Shown one piece after another: positions 1 through 7,174 of a DNA stretch of 15,593 bases; position 1 is the stretch's first letter; every line of letters starts with the position of its first letter. A program made the position numbers and the translations under genes. The stretch spans positions 23,574 through 39,166 of the forward strand of contig FR891991.1 of NCBI GenBank assembly GCA_000434235.1, given 5' to 3'. The stretch comes from Alistipes sp. CAG:268 (GTDB lineage: Bacteria > Bacteroidota > Bacteroidia > Bacteroidales > Rikenellaceae). The notes below the pieces were generated by a model. That model made no database searches and was not told the DNA's origin. It saw nothing but the letters and a program-made list of their open reading frames with translations.

Positions 1-1322
1 TGGGGCGTGTAGGTGAACGCCGGAGCCTCGTCCCCGTAGGCCCGGGTGCGCACGCGGCCGATCCAGCGCTCCACCTCCACAGGTTCGTTGAGCTCGTTGG
101 CGATCTCGGCCAGCATCAGCGCCACGTCCATGTAGCGGTAGACGGGAAGGTCGTTCGTATACTGCACGCGACCGTTGTCCGTCTCGCCCAGGAACTTGCG
201 CAGCACAAGGCCCGCCGGCACCAGCTCCCCGTCGTTGTCCTTCCCGCAGAAGGGCAGGAAGGTGGCGTCGCGGCGCGTATCCGCGGCGGCGAAGCTGCGG
301 TAGAAGTCGAGCGTGTATTCGTAACGCATCGCCCCGCTGCCGATGTTGAGCACGTTGCCCAGCTTGTTGCCGTCGAGGTCGTACCACTTCGTGAAGGTCG
401 ATACGTTGTAGGTGAAGTTCGAGTAGAAGTTGGTCTTCTCACCCAGCTTGTAGCGGACGGCGAAGATCGTCTCGCGGTTCGAGTCCTTGTTCGTCGGCGA
501 GAAGGCGTCGATGAACTTGTCGTTGCAGGCATAGAGCGCCTCAACGGTCTGCAGGGCCTGTTGCGCCTCGGCCAGGTCGGCCTCGGGCGTCGGCGAGAAG
601 ACGGCCGAACCCTTCAGCGGGCGGACCTTGGCTCCCCACAGGTAGACCTCGGCCTTCAGGCAGTAAGAAGCCGCCTTGTTCCAGTAGCAGTTGCGGCTCT
701 TGAAGTTTCCGAAGCCGAGCTTGTCGTAGATCTCGCACGAGCGATCGACGTCGTCGCGGATGAACTGCCAGGTGGCCTGTTCGGTGGCGCGCTCCTTGCT
801 CAGCTGCGCGATCTCGCTGGTCATCAGCACGTCGGGCTTGTCGCACAGGGGCACACCGCCCCACGTGCGGAGCATGTGGAAATAGTAGTAGGCGCGCAAA
901 CCGTAGAGTTGGCCCAGGTAGGTGTTGCGGGTCTCCTCGTCAAGGAATTCGCAGGCCGTCGTGATCTTGTCGATGGCGTGGTTGATCTGGTAGATATCCA
1001 TGTAGAAGTTGCCCCAGTTCGTCAGCACGGGATTGGCCTCCGAGAGGTTGTTGTTCACCGCCTCGATGTTGTAGGCGCCCTCACCCGTCGAGGTCACCGA
1101 CGCCGTGCTGAGCAGACCGCCGCGGCTCTCGCCCATCAGCCACATCGTCTCGGCACGCTCGCGCAGCCGGTAGTGCAGTCCGATCATGAAGCGTTCGCAC
1201 TGCTCCGCGGAGTTCCAGTAGTTGTTGATCGAGTAGAAATCCTCCGGGCCCAGATCGAGCGCGTTGCACGAGGTCATGACGGCACCGAGCAGGACGAGTA
1301 TACAGTTTTTGATTCGTTTCAT
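1..1322 (-). CDS. SusD/RagB-family surface lipoprotein (NanU-like), 3' end cut by the window edge
   Basis: This is the substrate-binding lid that partners the SusC-type transporter encoded just upstream, and it acts on the outer face of the outer membrane. The first 440 residues are present; the C-terminus is outside the window. A lipoprotein signal runs over residues 1-18 and ends in the lipobox MTSC, with lipidated Cys19. Typical SusD landmarks are the helix-rich stretch LYGLRAYYYFHMLRTWGGVP (about 139-158), a YQINHAI segment near 111-117, and the C-terminal RYMDVALMLAEIANELNE motif at 396-413. The ATG lies 22 bases after the susC stop, so the two are co-transcribed. SusD-like proteins in sialic-acid loci of Bacteroides and Tannerella (NanU) bind free sialic acid. 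That specificity is inferred here only from the sialidase, lyase and epimerase in the same operon. The family assignment is firm; the ligand is not shown by sequence. Confidence 0.93.
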   Translation of the reverse strand, partial: MKRIKNCILVLLGAVMTSCNALDLGPEDFYSINNYWNSAEQCERFMIGLHYRLRERAETMWLMGESRGGLLSTASVTSTGEGAYNIEAVNNNLSEANPVLTNWGNFYMDIYQINHAIDKITTACEFLDEETRNTYLGQLYGLRAYYYFHMLRTWGGVPLCDKPDVLMTSEIAQLSKERATEQATWQFIRDDVDRSCEIYDKLGFGNFKSRNCYWNKAASYCLKAEVYLWGAKVRPLKGSAVFSPTPEADLAEAQQALQTVEALYACNDKFIDAFSPTNKDSNRETIFAVRYKLGEKTNFYSNFTYNVSTFTKWYDLDGNKLGNVLNIGSGAMRYEYTLDFYRSFAAADTRRDATFLPFCGKDNDGELVPAGLVLRKFLGETDNGRVQYTNDLPVYRYMDVALMLAEIANELNEPVEVERWIGRVRTRAYGDEAPAFTYTP

Positions 1323-1344
1323 TGCTTGCAAGTGTTAGATCTGG

Positions 1345-4300
1345 TTAGAAAGTCGCCTTGATACCGAAGAGCACCGTGCGCGGGATGGCGTAGCCGCCGT
1401 TTCCGTTCACTCCGTATTCGGGATTGTAGAGCGAGGAGCCCGTCCAGTAGAAGAGGTTCTGGCCCGTCACCGAAACGGTGAGGTTCTTCATGCGGACCAC
1501 GCGGGCCCACCGCTCGGGCAGCGAGTAGCTCAGCGCGATCTCGCGTGCACAGAGGTAGCTCGAGTCGTCGTAGAAGATGTTGCTCATGCGGTAGTTGTTG
1601 CGGAACTTCGTGTCGGCATACATCAGGATCGGGTACTTGGCGTTCGGACGCTCCTCGGACCAGGTGTCCTTGCTCTCCTTGAGCGTGTTGAACGTACCCT
1701 GCGAGAGGGCCATGTAGTACTGCTTGCGGCTGTTCTGGGCCACGTAGCCCGTCGCGAAGTCGAAGCGCGCATAGAGCGAAAGCCCCTTCCAGTCCACCGA
1801 GAGGTTCACACCGCCGACCCAGCGGGGCACGGTGTTGCCCATCTTCACCTGGTCGTACTGGTCGATCGTGTTGTCGCCGTTCACGTCGTAGAAGATCGCG
1901 TCACCCGGCTGGAGCAGCTGGCCCTTGGCCTGCTCATCGGCCGTCAGCGTCGCCCAGACCCCGGGGCCGTAGATCGTACCCGACGAAGGGGTCGTATCGA
2001 CATACCAGGCGAAGTTCTGCAGATCGGCCTCGCTGCGTACGATGTCGATCATCCGGTAGGCATAGGCCACGCCGTACTCCTGCCCCTCCTGCTTGCCGCC
2101 GACCCAGATCAGGTCGCCTGCAGCGTTATAGACCTGCTGGCCGCCCTGCCGGTTGTTGAGGTTGCCGTTGTCGGGCAACTGGATGATCTTCGAACGCATG
2201 TAGGTGGCGTTGCCGCCGAAGCGCACCTTCCAGTCGTCGTTCTGGAAGACCGTGGCGTCGATCTCGAACTCCAGACCGCGGTTGCGGACACTGCCGTTGT
2301 TCGTATACTGGTTGCCGACACCCGCCGAGCTGGGGAAGGGCACCTCGGCCAGCAGATCGGAGGTCAGCTTGTTGTAGGCGCCGACCGAAACGCGGAGGCG
2401 GTTCCAGAAGCTCGCCTCAACGGCCACATCCACCGACGTGGTCTTCTCCCACCGCAGGTCGGGATAGGGCAGCTTGTTGATCAGGATGCCGTACTCGTCC
2501 TCGTAGTTGCCCGTCTTGCCGTAGTTGCCCTGCAGGTCGTAGGCCCCGGCCAGGATGTTCACGTTGCCGTTCTGTCCGTAGCCGGCCCGCAGCTTGAGGC
2601 TAGACAGCCACCGCGAGGTCCCCTCCATGAACTCCTCCTTGTGGATGTTCCATGCGGCGCTGACACCCGGGAAGAAACCCCACTTGTTGTTCACCAACTT
2701 CGAGTAGCCGTCATAGCGGGCCGAGAACGAGAAGAGGTACTTCCCCTTCCAGTCGTAGCTGGCGTTGCCGAAGAACGACATGCTGCGCTCGCGCGTATGG
2801 GTCGAGTTCATGCTGATCTTGGAGATGTTCTTGTCCTCGGTCTTGTCGATGTAGCCCAGACTCGGGAGATCGTCGAAATCGGAGCCCTGGCCGCCGGCCG
2901 ACAGTCCGAAGTTGTACTTGTCGTAGAATTCGTAACCGACGATCACGCTCAAGTTGTGGTCGTTCCACGAATTCTCATACCCCGCGATGGCATTGTAGGT
3001 CTGCGACAACATCCGCGAGTAGCTGGCCGAAGCGGCGTGGTCGCTGTTCGAGGTGCCGGGATTGACCAGATAGGTTCCGTTGAACTTCTCCTTCTCGTAC
3101 ATGTTGAAATACCACATGCCGTTCAGCTTCAGGGTGATGTGATCCGTCAGGCGGAAATTCAGGCCCTGGTTCATCGTGAAGCGGTAGTTCGTGTTGCGGC
3201 GGTAGAAGCTGCTCTTGGCAGCATCCCAGTTGCCGTTCTCCCAGTTGGTCGTCGGGATAATCTCCTCACCGTCGGGATTGTAGTGCCGCATCGTCGGGGG
3301 CGCCGAGAACATGATACCGAAGAAGTTGGCCTCGCCGCCGCCGATGTAGTCGCTCACCTGGCGGCTGTCCGAACGCGAGAAGTTGAGCGAACTGGTCGAT
3401 TCGAGCCACGGCGTGATCTTGTAGGAGCCGTTGGTCACGAACGAGAGACGCTTGTAGTAGGAGATCACCGGGAAACCCGACTCGTCGTAGTAGCCCAGGC
3501 TGGCGTAGTAGCGTCCCCGGTCGTTGCCGCCCGACGCCGAAATGTTGTAGTCCTGCGTGAGCGCCAGGTCGCGCACCGAGGCGTCGCTGGCCGTGAACTC
3601 ACTGTAGATGATCGTCTTGCCCGTGATCGGGTCGATCATGCTCTTGTAGCCCTGCTTGAGCAGATAGGCGTTCTCGTCGGAGAGGAACATCGGGCTGTAG
3701 ACACCCTCGGCCGACTTGTTGCCGTCTGCCGAGAGGACGTTGCCCGTACCGAAGGGGCCTGCGGCCGAGAGCGCCGCGATGTTTCCCGAACGGTAGGAGG
3801 CCAGACGCAGGTAGTAGAGGTAGTCGTCGGCCTCGAGGAACTCGTTGGTCTTGCGCAGGTAGTTCAGGCCCACGTTGGCCTTGAACGAGATCTCGGCACG
3901 GCCCACACGGCCCCGCTTGGTCGTGACGAGCACCACGCCGGCATTGGCCCGGGCACCGTAGAGCGCCGTTGCTGCGGCATCCTTCAGGATCTCGATCGAC
4001 TCGATGTCGTTGGCGTTGATGTCGTTCATGTCCTCACGCTGCACACCGTCGATCACGTAGAGGGGCGAACCGGTGCCGTCCAGCGCCGCACCGCCGCGGA
4101 TGACGATCGAGGGGGCAGCACCCGGCTGTCCGGTCGTCGAGGCAATCCGCACGCCGGTCACCGTACCGGCCAGCGCCGTCAGGGCGTTCGACCGCACACC
4201 CTTCTCGAGCACGTCGCTCGACACCTTCGAGATCGCAGCCGTCAGCTTGTCCTTGGTCACGGTCCGGCCGTAACCGGTCACGACCACCTCGCTCATGTTG

Positions 4301-4623
4301 ATCGCGTCCTCGCTCAGCGAGACGTCGATCTCGTTCTTGCTGCCGACGGTCACCGACTGCGACGTGTAACCCAGCGAGCTGAACTGGAGCACGCTCCGGT
4401 CATCCTTGACCACCAGCGAATAGGTGCCGTCCAGACCGGTGGTCGTACCGTTGGTGGTTCCCTGCTCGATGATCGTCACGCCGACCATCGGCTTGCCCGA
4501 GGCATCGGAGACCTTGCCCGTCACCGTAAAGCGTCCCTGCGCCCCGGCCACGGCTGCCGAAAACAGGGCCAGCACTACGGCCAGCACCGTTCGGATCGTA
4601 TGGAATCGGAAATCTTGTTTCAT
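1345..4623 (-). CDS. SusC/RagA-type TonB-dependent outer-membrane transporter (NanO-like)
   Basis: This is an outer-membrane beta-barrel that imports a ligand using TonB energy, paired with the SusD-type lipoprotein that follows. It has 1092 residues. A signal peptide covers about 1-28 (cleavage near AVAGA|Q). A carboxypeptidase-regulatory-like domain spans about 32-105 (FTVTGKVSDASGKPMVGVTI onward). EVVVTGYG lies at 112-119, followed by the plug with the SusC signatures SPLYVIDGV (186-194) and IESIEILKDAAATALYGARA (207-226). The remaining residues form the barrel and end in ATF, with the C-terminal aromatic residue expected of barrel insertion. No STN domain precedes the regulatory-like domain, so there is no sign of sigma/anti-sigma control through this protein. 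The start is 19 bases after the sialidase stop. By analogy with NanO of Bacteroides fragilis and Tannerella, sialic acid is the probable substrate. A sialylated oligosaccharide is the alternative. Confidence 0.95.
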   Translation of the reverse strand: MKQDFRFHTIRTVLAVVLALFSAAVAGAQGRFTVTGKVSDASGKPMVGVTIIEQGTTNGTTTGLDGTYSLVVKDDRSVLQFSSLGYTSQSVTVGSKNEIDVSLSEDAINMSEVVVTGYGRTVTKDKLTAAISKVSSDVLEKGVRSNALTALAGTVTGVRIASTTGQPGAAPSIVIRGGAALDGTGSPLYVIDGVQREDMNDINANDIESIEILKDAAATALYGARANAGVVLVTTKRGRVGRAEISFKANVGLNYLRKTNEFLEADDYLYYLRLASYRSGNIAALSAAGPFGTGNVLSADGNKSAEGVYSPMFLSDENAYLLKQGYKSMIDPITGKTIIYSEFTASDASVRDLALTQDYNISASGGNDRGRYYASLGYYDESGFPVISYYKRLSFVTNGSYKITPWLESTSSLNFSRSDSRQVSDYIGGGEANFFGIMFSAPPTMRHYNPDGEEIIPTTNWENGNWDAAKSSFYRRNTNYRFTMNQGLNFRLTDHITLKLNGMWYFNMYEKEKFNGTYLVNPGTSNSDHAASASYSRMLSQTYNAIAGYENSWNDHNLSVIVGYEFYDKYNFGLSAGGQGSDFDDLPSLGYIDKTEDKNISKISMNSTHTRERSMSFFGNASYDWKGKYLFSFSARYDGYSKLVNNKWGFFPGVSAAWNIHKEEFMEGTSRWLSSLKLRAGYGQNGNVNILAGAYDLQGNYGKTGNYEDEYGILINKLPYPDLRWEKTTSVDVAVEASFWNRLRVSVGAYNKLTSDLLAEVPFPSSAGVGNQYTNNGSVRNRGLEFEIDATVFQNDDWKVRFGGNATYMRSKIIQLPDNGNLNNRQGGQQVYNAAGDLIWVGGKQEGQEYGVAYAYRMIDIVRSEADLQNFAWYVDTTPSSGTIYGPGVWATLTADEQAKGQLLQPGDAIFYDVNGDNTIDQYDQVKMGNTVPRWVGGVNLSVDWKGLSLYARFDFATGYVAQNSRKQYYMALSQGTFNTLKESKDTWSEERPNAKYPILMYADTKFRNNYRMSNIFYDDSSYLCAREIALSYSLPERWARVVRMKNLTVSVTGQNLFYWTGSSLYNPEYGVNGNGGYAIPRTVLFGIKATF

Positions 4624-4642
4624 GGTTTCAGGTTGTTTCGGG

Positions 4643-5887
4643 TTATTCGAACCAGTAACCGTAGTCGGTTACCTCCTTGGGAAGAATCAGCACGTCGAGC
4701 CGCATCCAGCCGGCGGGGCGGTTGCCGCCCTTGCGGGTAAATCCCTTCTCGGGCCCCGCCTCGAAGACAATGGCCAGACGGCCGTCCTCGAGCAGCGTCA
4801 TGTCGGGATAACCGGCCGCAAGCTCGTAGAGCATCTCGTTGCGCGTCCAGCTTTCGGCACCCGTCGGGCTGCGGTAGAGCATCAGTTCGTAGCGGTTGTC
4901 GTTCGAGGTAGTCTTCGCACCACCCTTCGGACCGCAGTAGAGGACCGTGTTCCCGCCGGCCCCGCAGACACTTGCATGGCATCCGCTCTCGAACGACGGA
5001 AGCCCGCCGTCCTTGGCCGCCTGCGACCAGGTCTTTCCGCCATCCTTCGAGAAGGCAGAATAGCGATCGGAGCCCTTGCGGACGTTGATCGTCAGGGAGT
5101 TCTCACCGGCCTCGGCGATCTGGCACTCGCCGCCGAGCACCTCCGAGCCGATCTTCCACGTTGCCCCGTGGTCGTCGGAGTAGACCGCCACACCGGAACT
5201 CGAGGTGCCGTCGTACTGCCGCGAAGGGAAGATGAGCCGCCCGGCATACTTGCCCCGCGAAATCCGGATACCCGAACCCGGACCGAATCCCGAGCTGTAA
5301 TACCCCTCGCGGATCACCGTTGCGGTGACATCCTCGGGAGCGCCCCACGTGGCGCCGTTGTCCGTCGATACGATCCGGAAGGCGCGGGTCTTCGTCGCAT
5401 CGGCATCCGACTTGACCCAGCGGCAGCAGAAGAGGAAGATCTTGCCCGTCTCGGTGTCGGCCACGGGGGTCGGATCCATGAAGGCATATTCGCCACCGTT
5501 GGCCGAAGCGGTCAGGTTCACCGCCTCGGACCAGCTCTTCCCGTTGTCCGTGCTGCGGCGTACCACGATGTCCGTATGGCTCTTGTCCATCCACGACTCA
5601 TGGCGCGCCTCGCAGAAGACCAGCAGCGAACCGTCGCCGGCCGTCACGATCGAGGGAATGCGGTAGGAGTTGGCACCCGTACCCGCCGTGAAGGGGGTCG
5701 AGGATTCGATCTGCGAGAGGCTGATCGTCCCTTCGGTCCCTTCCGGACCCAGTTCGGGCATCAGCGGGGCGGTCACATCGGGCCGCTTGATCTCGTCGTC
5801 CGCACAGGCCGAAAGCGCACAGGGCAGCATCACCAGCAAACCGGCCATCAGCGCCGTACGGTACATACGCATGTTTTGAGGTTTCAT
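4643..5887 (-). CDS. nanH: Exo-alpha-sialidase (GH33), surface lipoprotein
   Basis: This enzyme cleaves terminal sialic acids from host glycans and supplies the substrate for the rest of the operon. It has 414 residues. A signal peptide ends in the lipobox LSAC with Cys28 and is followed by ADDE, as in exported Bacteroidetes lipoproteins, so it is probably tethered to the cell surface. The six-blade propeller is marked by YRIP at 75-78 and by Asp-boxes at about 112-119 (STDNGKSW), 174-181 (STDNGATW), 237-244 (SDDHGATW) and 280-287 (SKDGGKTW), with a degenerate one near 338-347. By comparison with known GH33 enzymes I assign the arginine triad to Arg76, Arg270 (INVR) and Arg332, the acid/base to Asp106 (HTDIVVRR), and the nucleophile pair to Tyr360 (GYPDM) and Glu254 (GECQ). 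All are present, so it should be active. No carbohydrate-binding module precedes the catalytic domain. Starts at Met6 or Met8 are possible; the first ATG is chosen because it leaves a normal 20-base gap. Confidence 0.93.
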   Translation of the reverse strand: MKPQNMRMYRTALMAGLLVMLPCALSACADDEIKRPDVTAPLMPELGPEGTEGTISLSQIESSTPFTAGTGANSYRIPSIVTAGDGSLLVFCEARHESWMDKSHTDIVVRRSTDNGKSWSEAVNLTASANGGEYAFMDPTPVADTETGKIFLFCCRWVKSDADATKTRAFRIVSTDNGATWGAPEDVTATVIREGYYSSGFGPGSGIRISRGKYAGRLIFPSRQYDGTSSSGVAVYSDDHGATWKIGSEVLGGECQIAEAGENSLTINVRKGSDRYSAFSKDGGKTWSQAAKDGGLPSFESGCHASVCGAGGNTVLYCGPKGGAKTTSNDNRYELMLYRSPTGAESWTRNEMLYELAAGYPDMTLLEDGRLAIVFEAGPEKGFTRKGGNRPAGWMRLDVLILPKEVTDYGYWFE

Positions 5888-5907
5888 TATTCAGGTTGAT
5901 TTGAGAT

Positions 5908-7089
5908 TTACTTGTTCAGAATTTCGTCGCACAGCCGCGTGGCGTTGATCATCATGCGCGGGATGTGGAACGGGCCCTTGAAAAGATTGCCCTTGGCCGG
6001 CTGGGCGACCGTACCGTCGCGGTGCAGGTAACCGAACCACTCGCCGTACTCGACATCGGGGAAGACACCGAAGGCATAGTCGTGCGCCTTGCGGTGCATC
6101 TCGAGGTACTTTTCGTCGCCCGTGGCGATGTAGGCATAGAGTCCGGCGAGGATCGTCTCGCACTGCGGCCACCAGAACTTCATGTCCTGCGAATAGTCCT
6201 GGGGCGGGAACTTCCGGCAGTCGCGGAAGTTGATCATTCCGCCGTAAGGCTCGTCCCAGCCCCACTTCCAGGCCCAGTCGATGATCGTGGCGGCCATCTT
6301 GACCAGCTGCGCATCCCAGCCCCGCATGCGGGCGGCCTCGAGCAGGAACCAGCCCGTCTCCATGCAGTGTCCCGGATTGATCGTTCTTCCGGCGCAGGTG
6401 TCGATGAACCCGCCGTCGGGCGAGACCGTCTCGAGCAGCGTCTCGAACTCGGGGTGCATGAAGCAGCGCTGCAGCAGGTCGATCGAACGGTCGATCTGCT
6501 CGTCGAGCACCGGATCGTCGGATACCTGTTTGATGACCAGCGCCACATTGATCAGGATCATCGTGATCGAGTGCCCGATCGCAGGGACATAGGTCTTCGG
6601 AGGCAGGAATCCCGGGGTGGAGAGCATGCGCAGGATGTTGCGGAACATCTCCACGGCCTTCTCGGCCCAGCGTGCATCGCCCGAGGCCGCAGCGTATTCG
6701 GCCATGGCGATGGCGGCGAAGCACTCCGAGAAGACGTAGCGCCGCTTCTGGACGGGAGCCCCCTCGGCCGTCACCGAGAAGAACATGTGCCCGTCGGTGT
6801 CGATGCAATGGCGCTCGATGAACTCCAGCGCGCTCTTCGAGGCCTCCAGCCACTCGGGGTTGCCCCCCGCATGGCGGTAGGCCGAAGCGCATACATAGCC
6901 GAAGCGTCCCTGAAACCACACCGACTTGGTCGTATCCATCAGCGTGCCGTCGCGATCGACGCAGGTATAGACCCCGCCGTGCTCGCGGTCGAGTCCGTGC
7001 TGCATCCAGAAAGGCATGATGTCGTCCGTGAGGTCAGCCGCATAGCGTGTGCGGCAATCTTTCAAATATTTTTCCTGTTGAATGGTCAT
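5908..7089 (-). CDS. nanE: N-acylglucosamine 2-epimerase (RnBP/AGE family), ManNAc to GlcNAc
   Basis: This cytoplasmic enzyme is predicted to convert N-acetylmannosamine, the product of the lyase, into N-acetylglucosamine. In B. fragilis an epimerase of this renin-binding-protein type, not the NanE of E. coli, is required for sialic acid use. The protein has 393 residues, the usual length of the (alpha/alpha)6-barrel family. Visible motifs are VWFQGRFGYVCASAY (57-71), NPGHCMETGW (238-247), KFWWPQCETI (304-313), EYGEWFGYLHRDG (347-359) and KGPFHIPRMM (371-380). His241 and His375 match the two catalytic histidines described in the mammalian enzyme. The frame is open 16 codons further upstream (to 7137), but that extension falls in the GC-rich hairpin and lacks family similarity. 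The start at 7089, MTIQQEKYLK, fits the family N-terminus. It lies 85 bases after the fimbrillin-like gene and 20 before the sialidase gene. Confidence 0.92.
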   Translation of the reverse strand: MTIQQEKYLKDCRTRYAADLTDDIMPFWMQHGLDREHGGVYTCVDRDGTLMDTTKSVWFQGRFGYVCASAYRHAGGNPEWLEASKSALEFIERHCIDTDGHMFFSVTAEGAPVQKRRYVFSECFAAIAMAEYAAASGDARWAEKAVEMFRNILRMLSTPGFLPPKTYVPAIGHSITMILINVALVIKQVSDDPVLDEQIDRSIDLLQRCFMHPEFETLLETVSPDGGFIDTCAGRTINPGHCMETGWFLLEAARMRGWDAQLVKMAATIIDWAWKWGWDEPYGGMINFRDCRKFPPQDYSQDMKFWWPQCETILAGLYAYIATGDEKYLEMHRKAHDYAFGVFPDVEYGEWFGYLHRDGTVAQPAKGNLFKGPFHIPRMMINATRLCDEILNK

Positions 7090-7121
7090 TGTGTCGGGTT
7101 TTACGGAAGTTGTCCCGCCCG

Positions 7122-7155
7122 GCCCGGCGTGCCGCACAATCCGGACACGCCGGGC
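7122..7155 (-). promoter_or_regulatory. Intercistronic GC-rich hairpin upstream of nanE
   Basis: A perfect 10-bp inverted repeat (GCCCGGCGTG at 7122-7131 against CACGCCGGGC at 7146-7155) encloses a 14-base loop. It lies between the stop of the fimbrillin-like gene and the epimerase start, in the only gap of the operon longer than 34 bases. No T-run follows on the minus strand, so it is not a classical intrinsic terminator. It could stabilise the 3' end of the upstream cistrons, mark a processing site, or attenuate transcription. The structure is seen in the sequence; the function is inference. Confidence 0.55.
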
Positions 7156-7174
7156 GGAAGGGACGAAATATCGT

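Noticed and set aside
2641..4740. Long plus-strand ORF of 699 codons opposite susC
   Set aside because: It is a GC-rich shadow of the susC coding frame: low-complexity Arg/Val/Gly-rich translation, no recognisable domain, no promoter, and susC has clear family motifs throughout.
7090..7137. Upstream extension of nanE to 7137
   Set aside because: The added residues are encoded inside the GC-rich hairpin and do not resemble epimerase N-termini.
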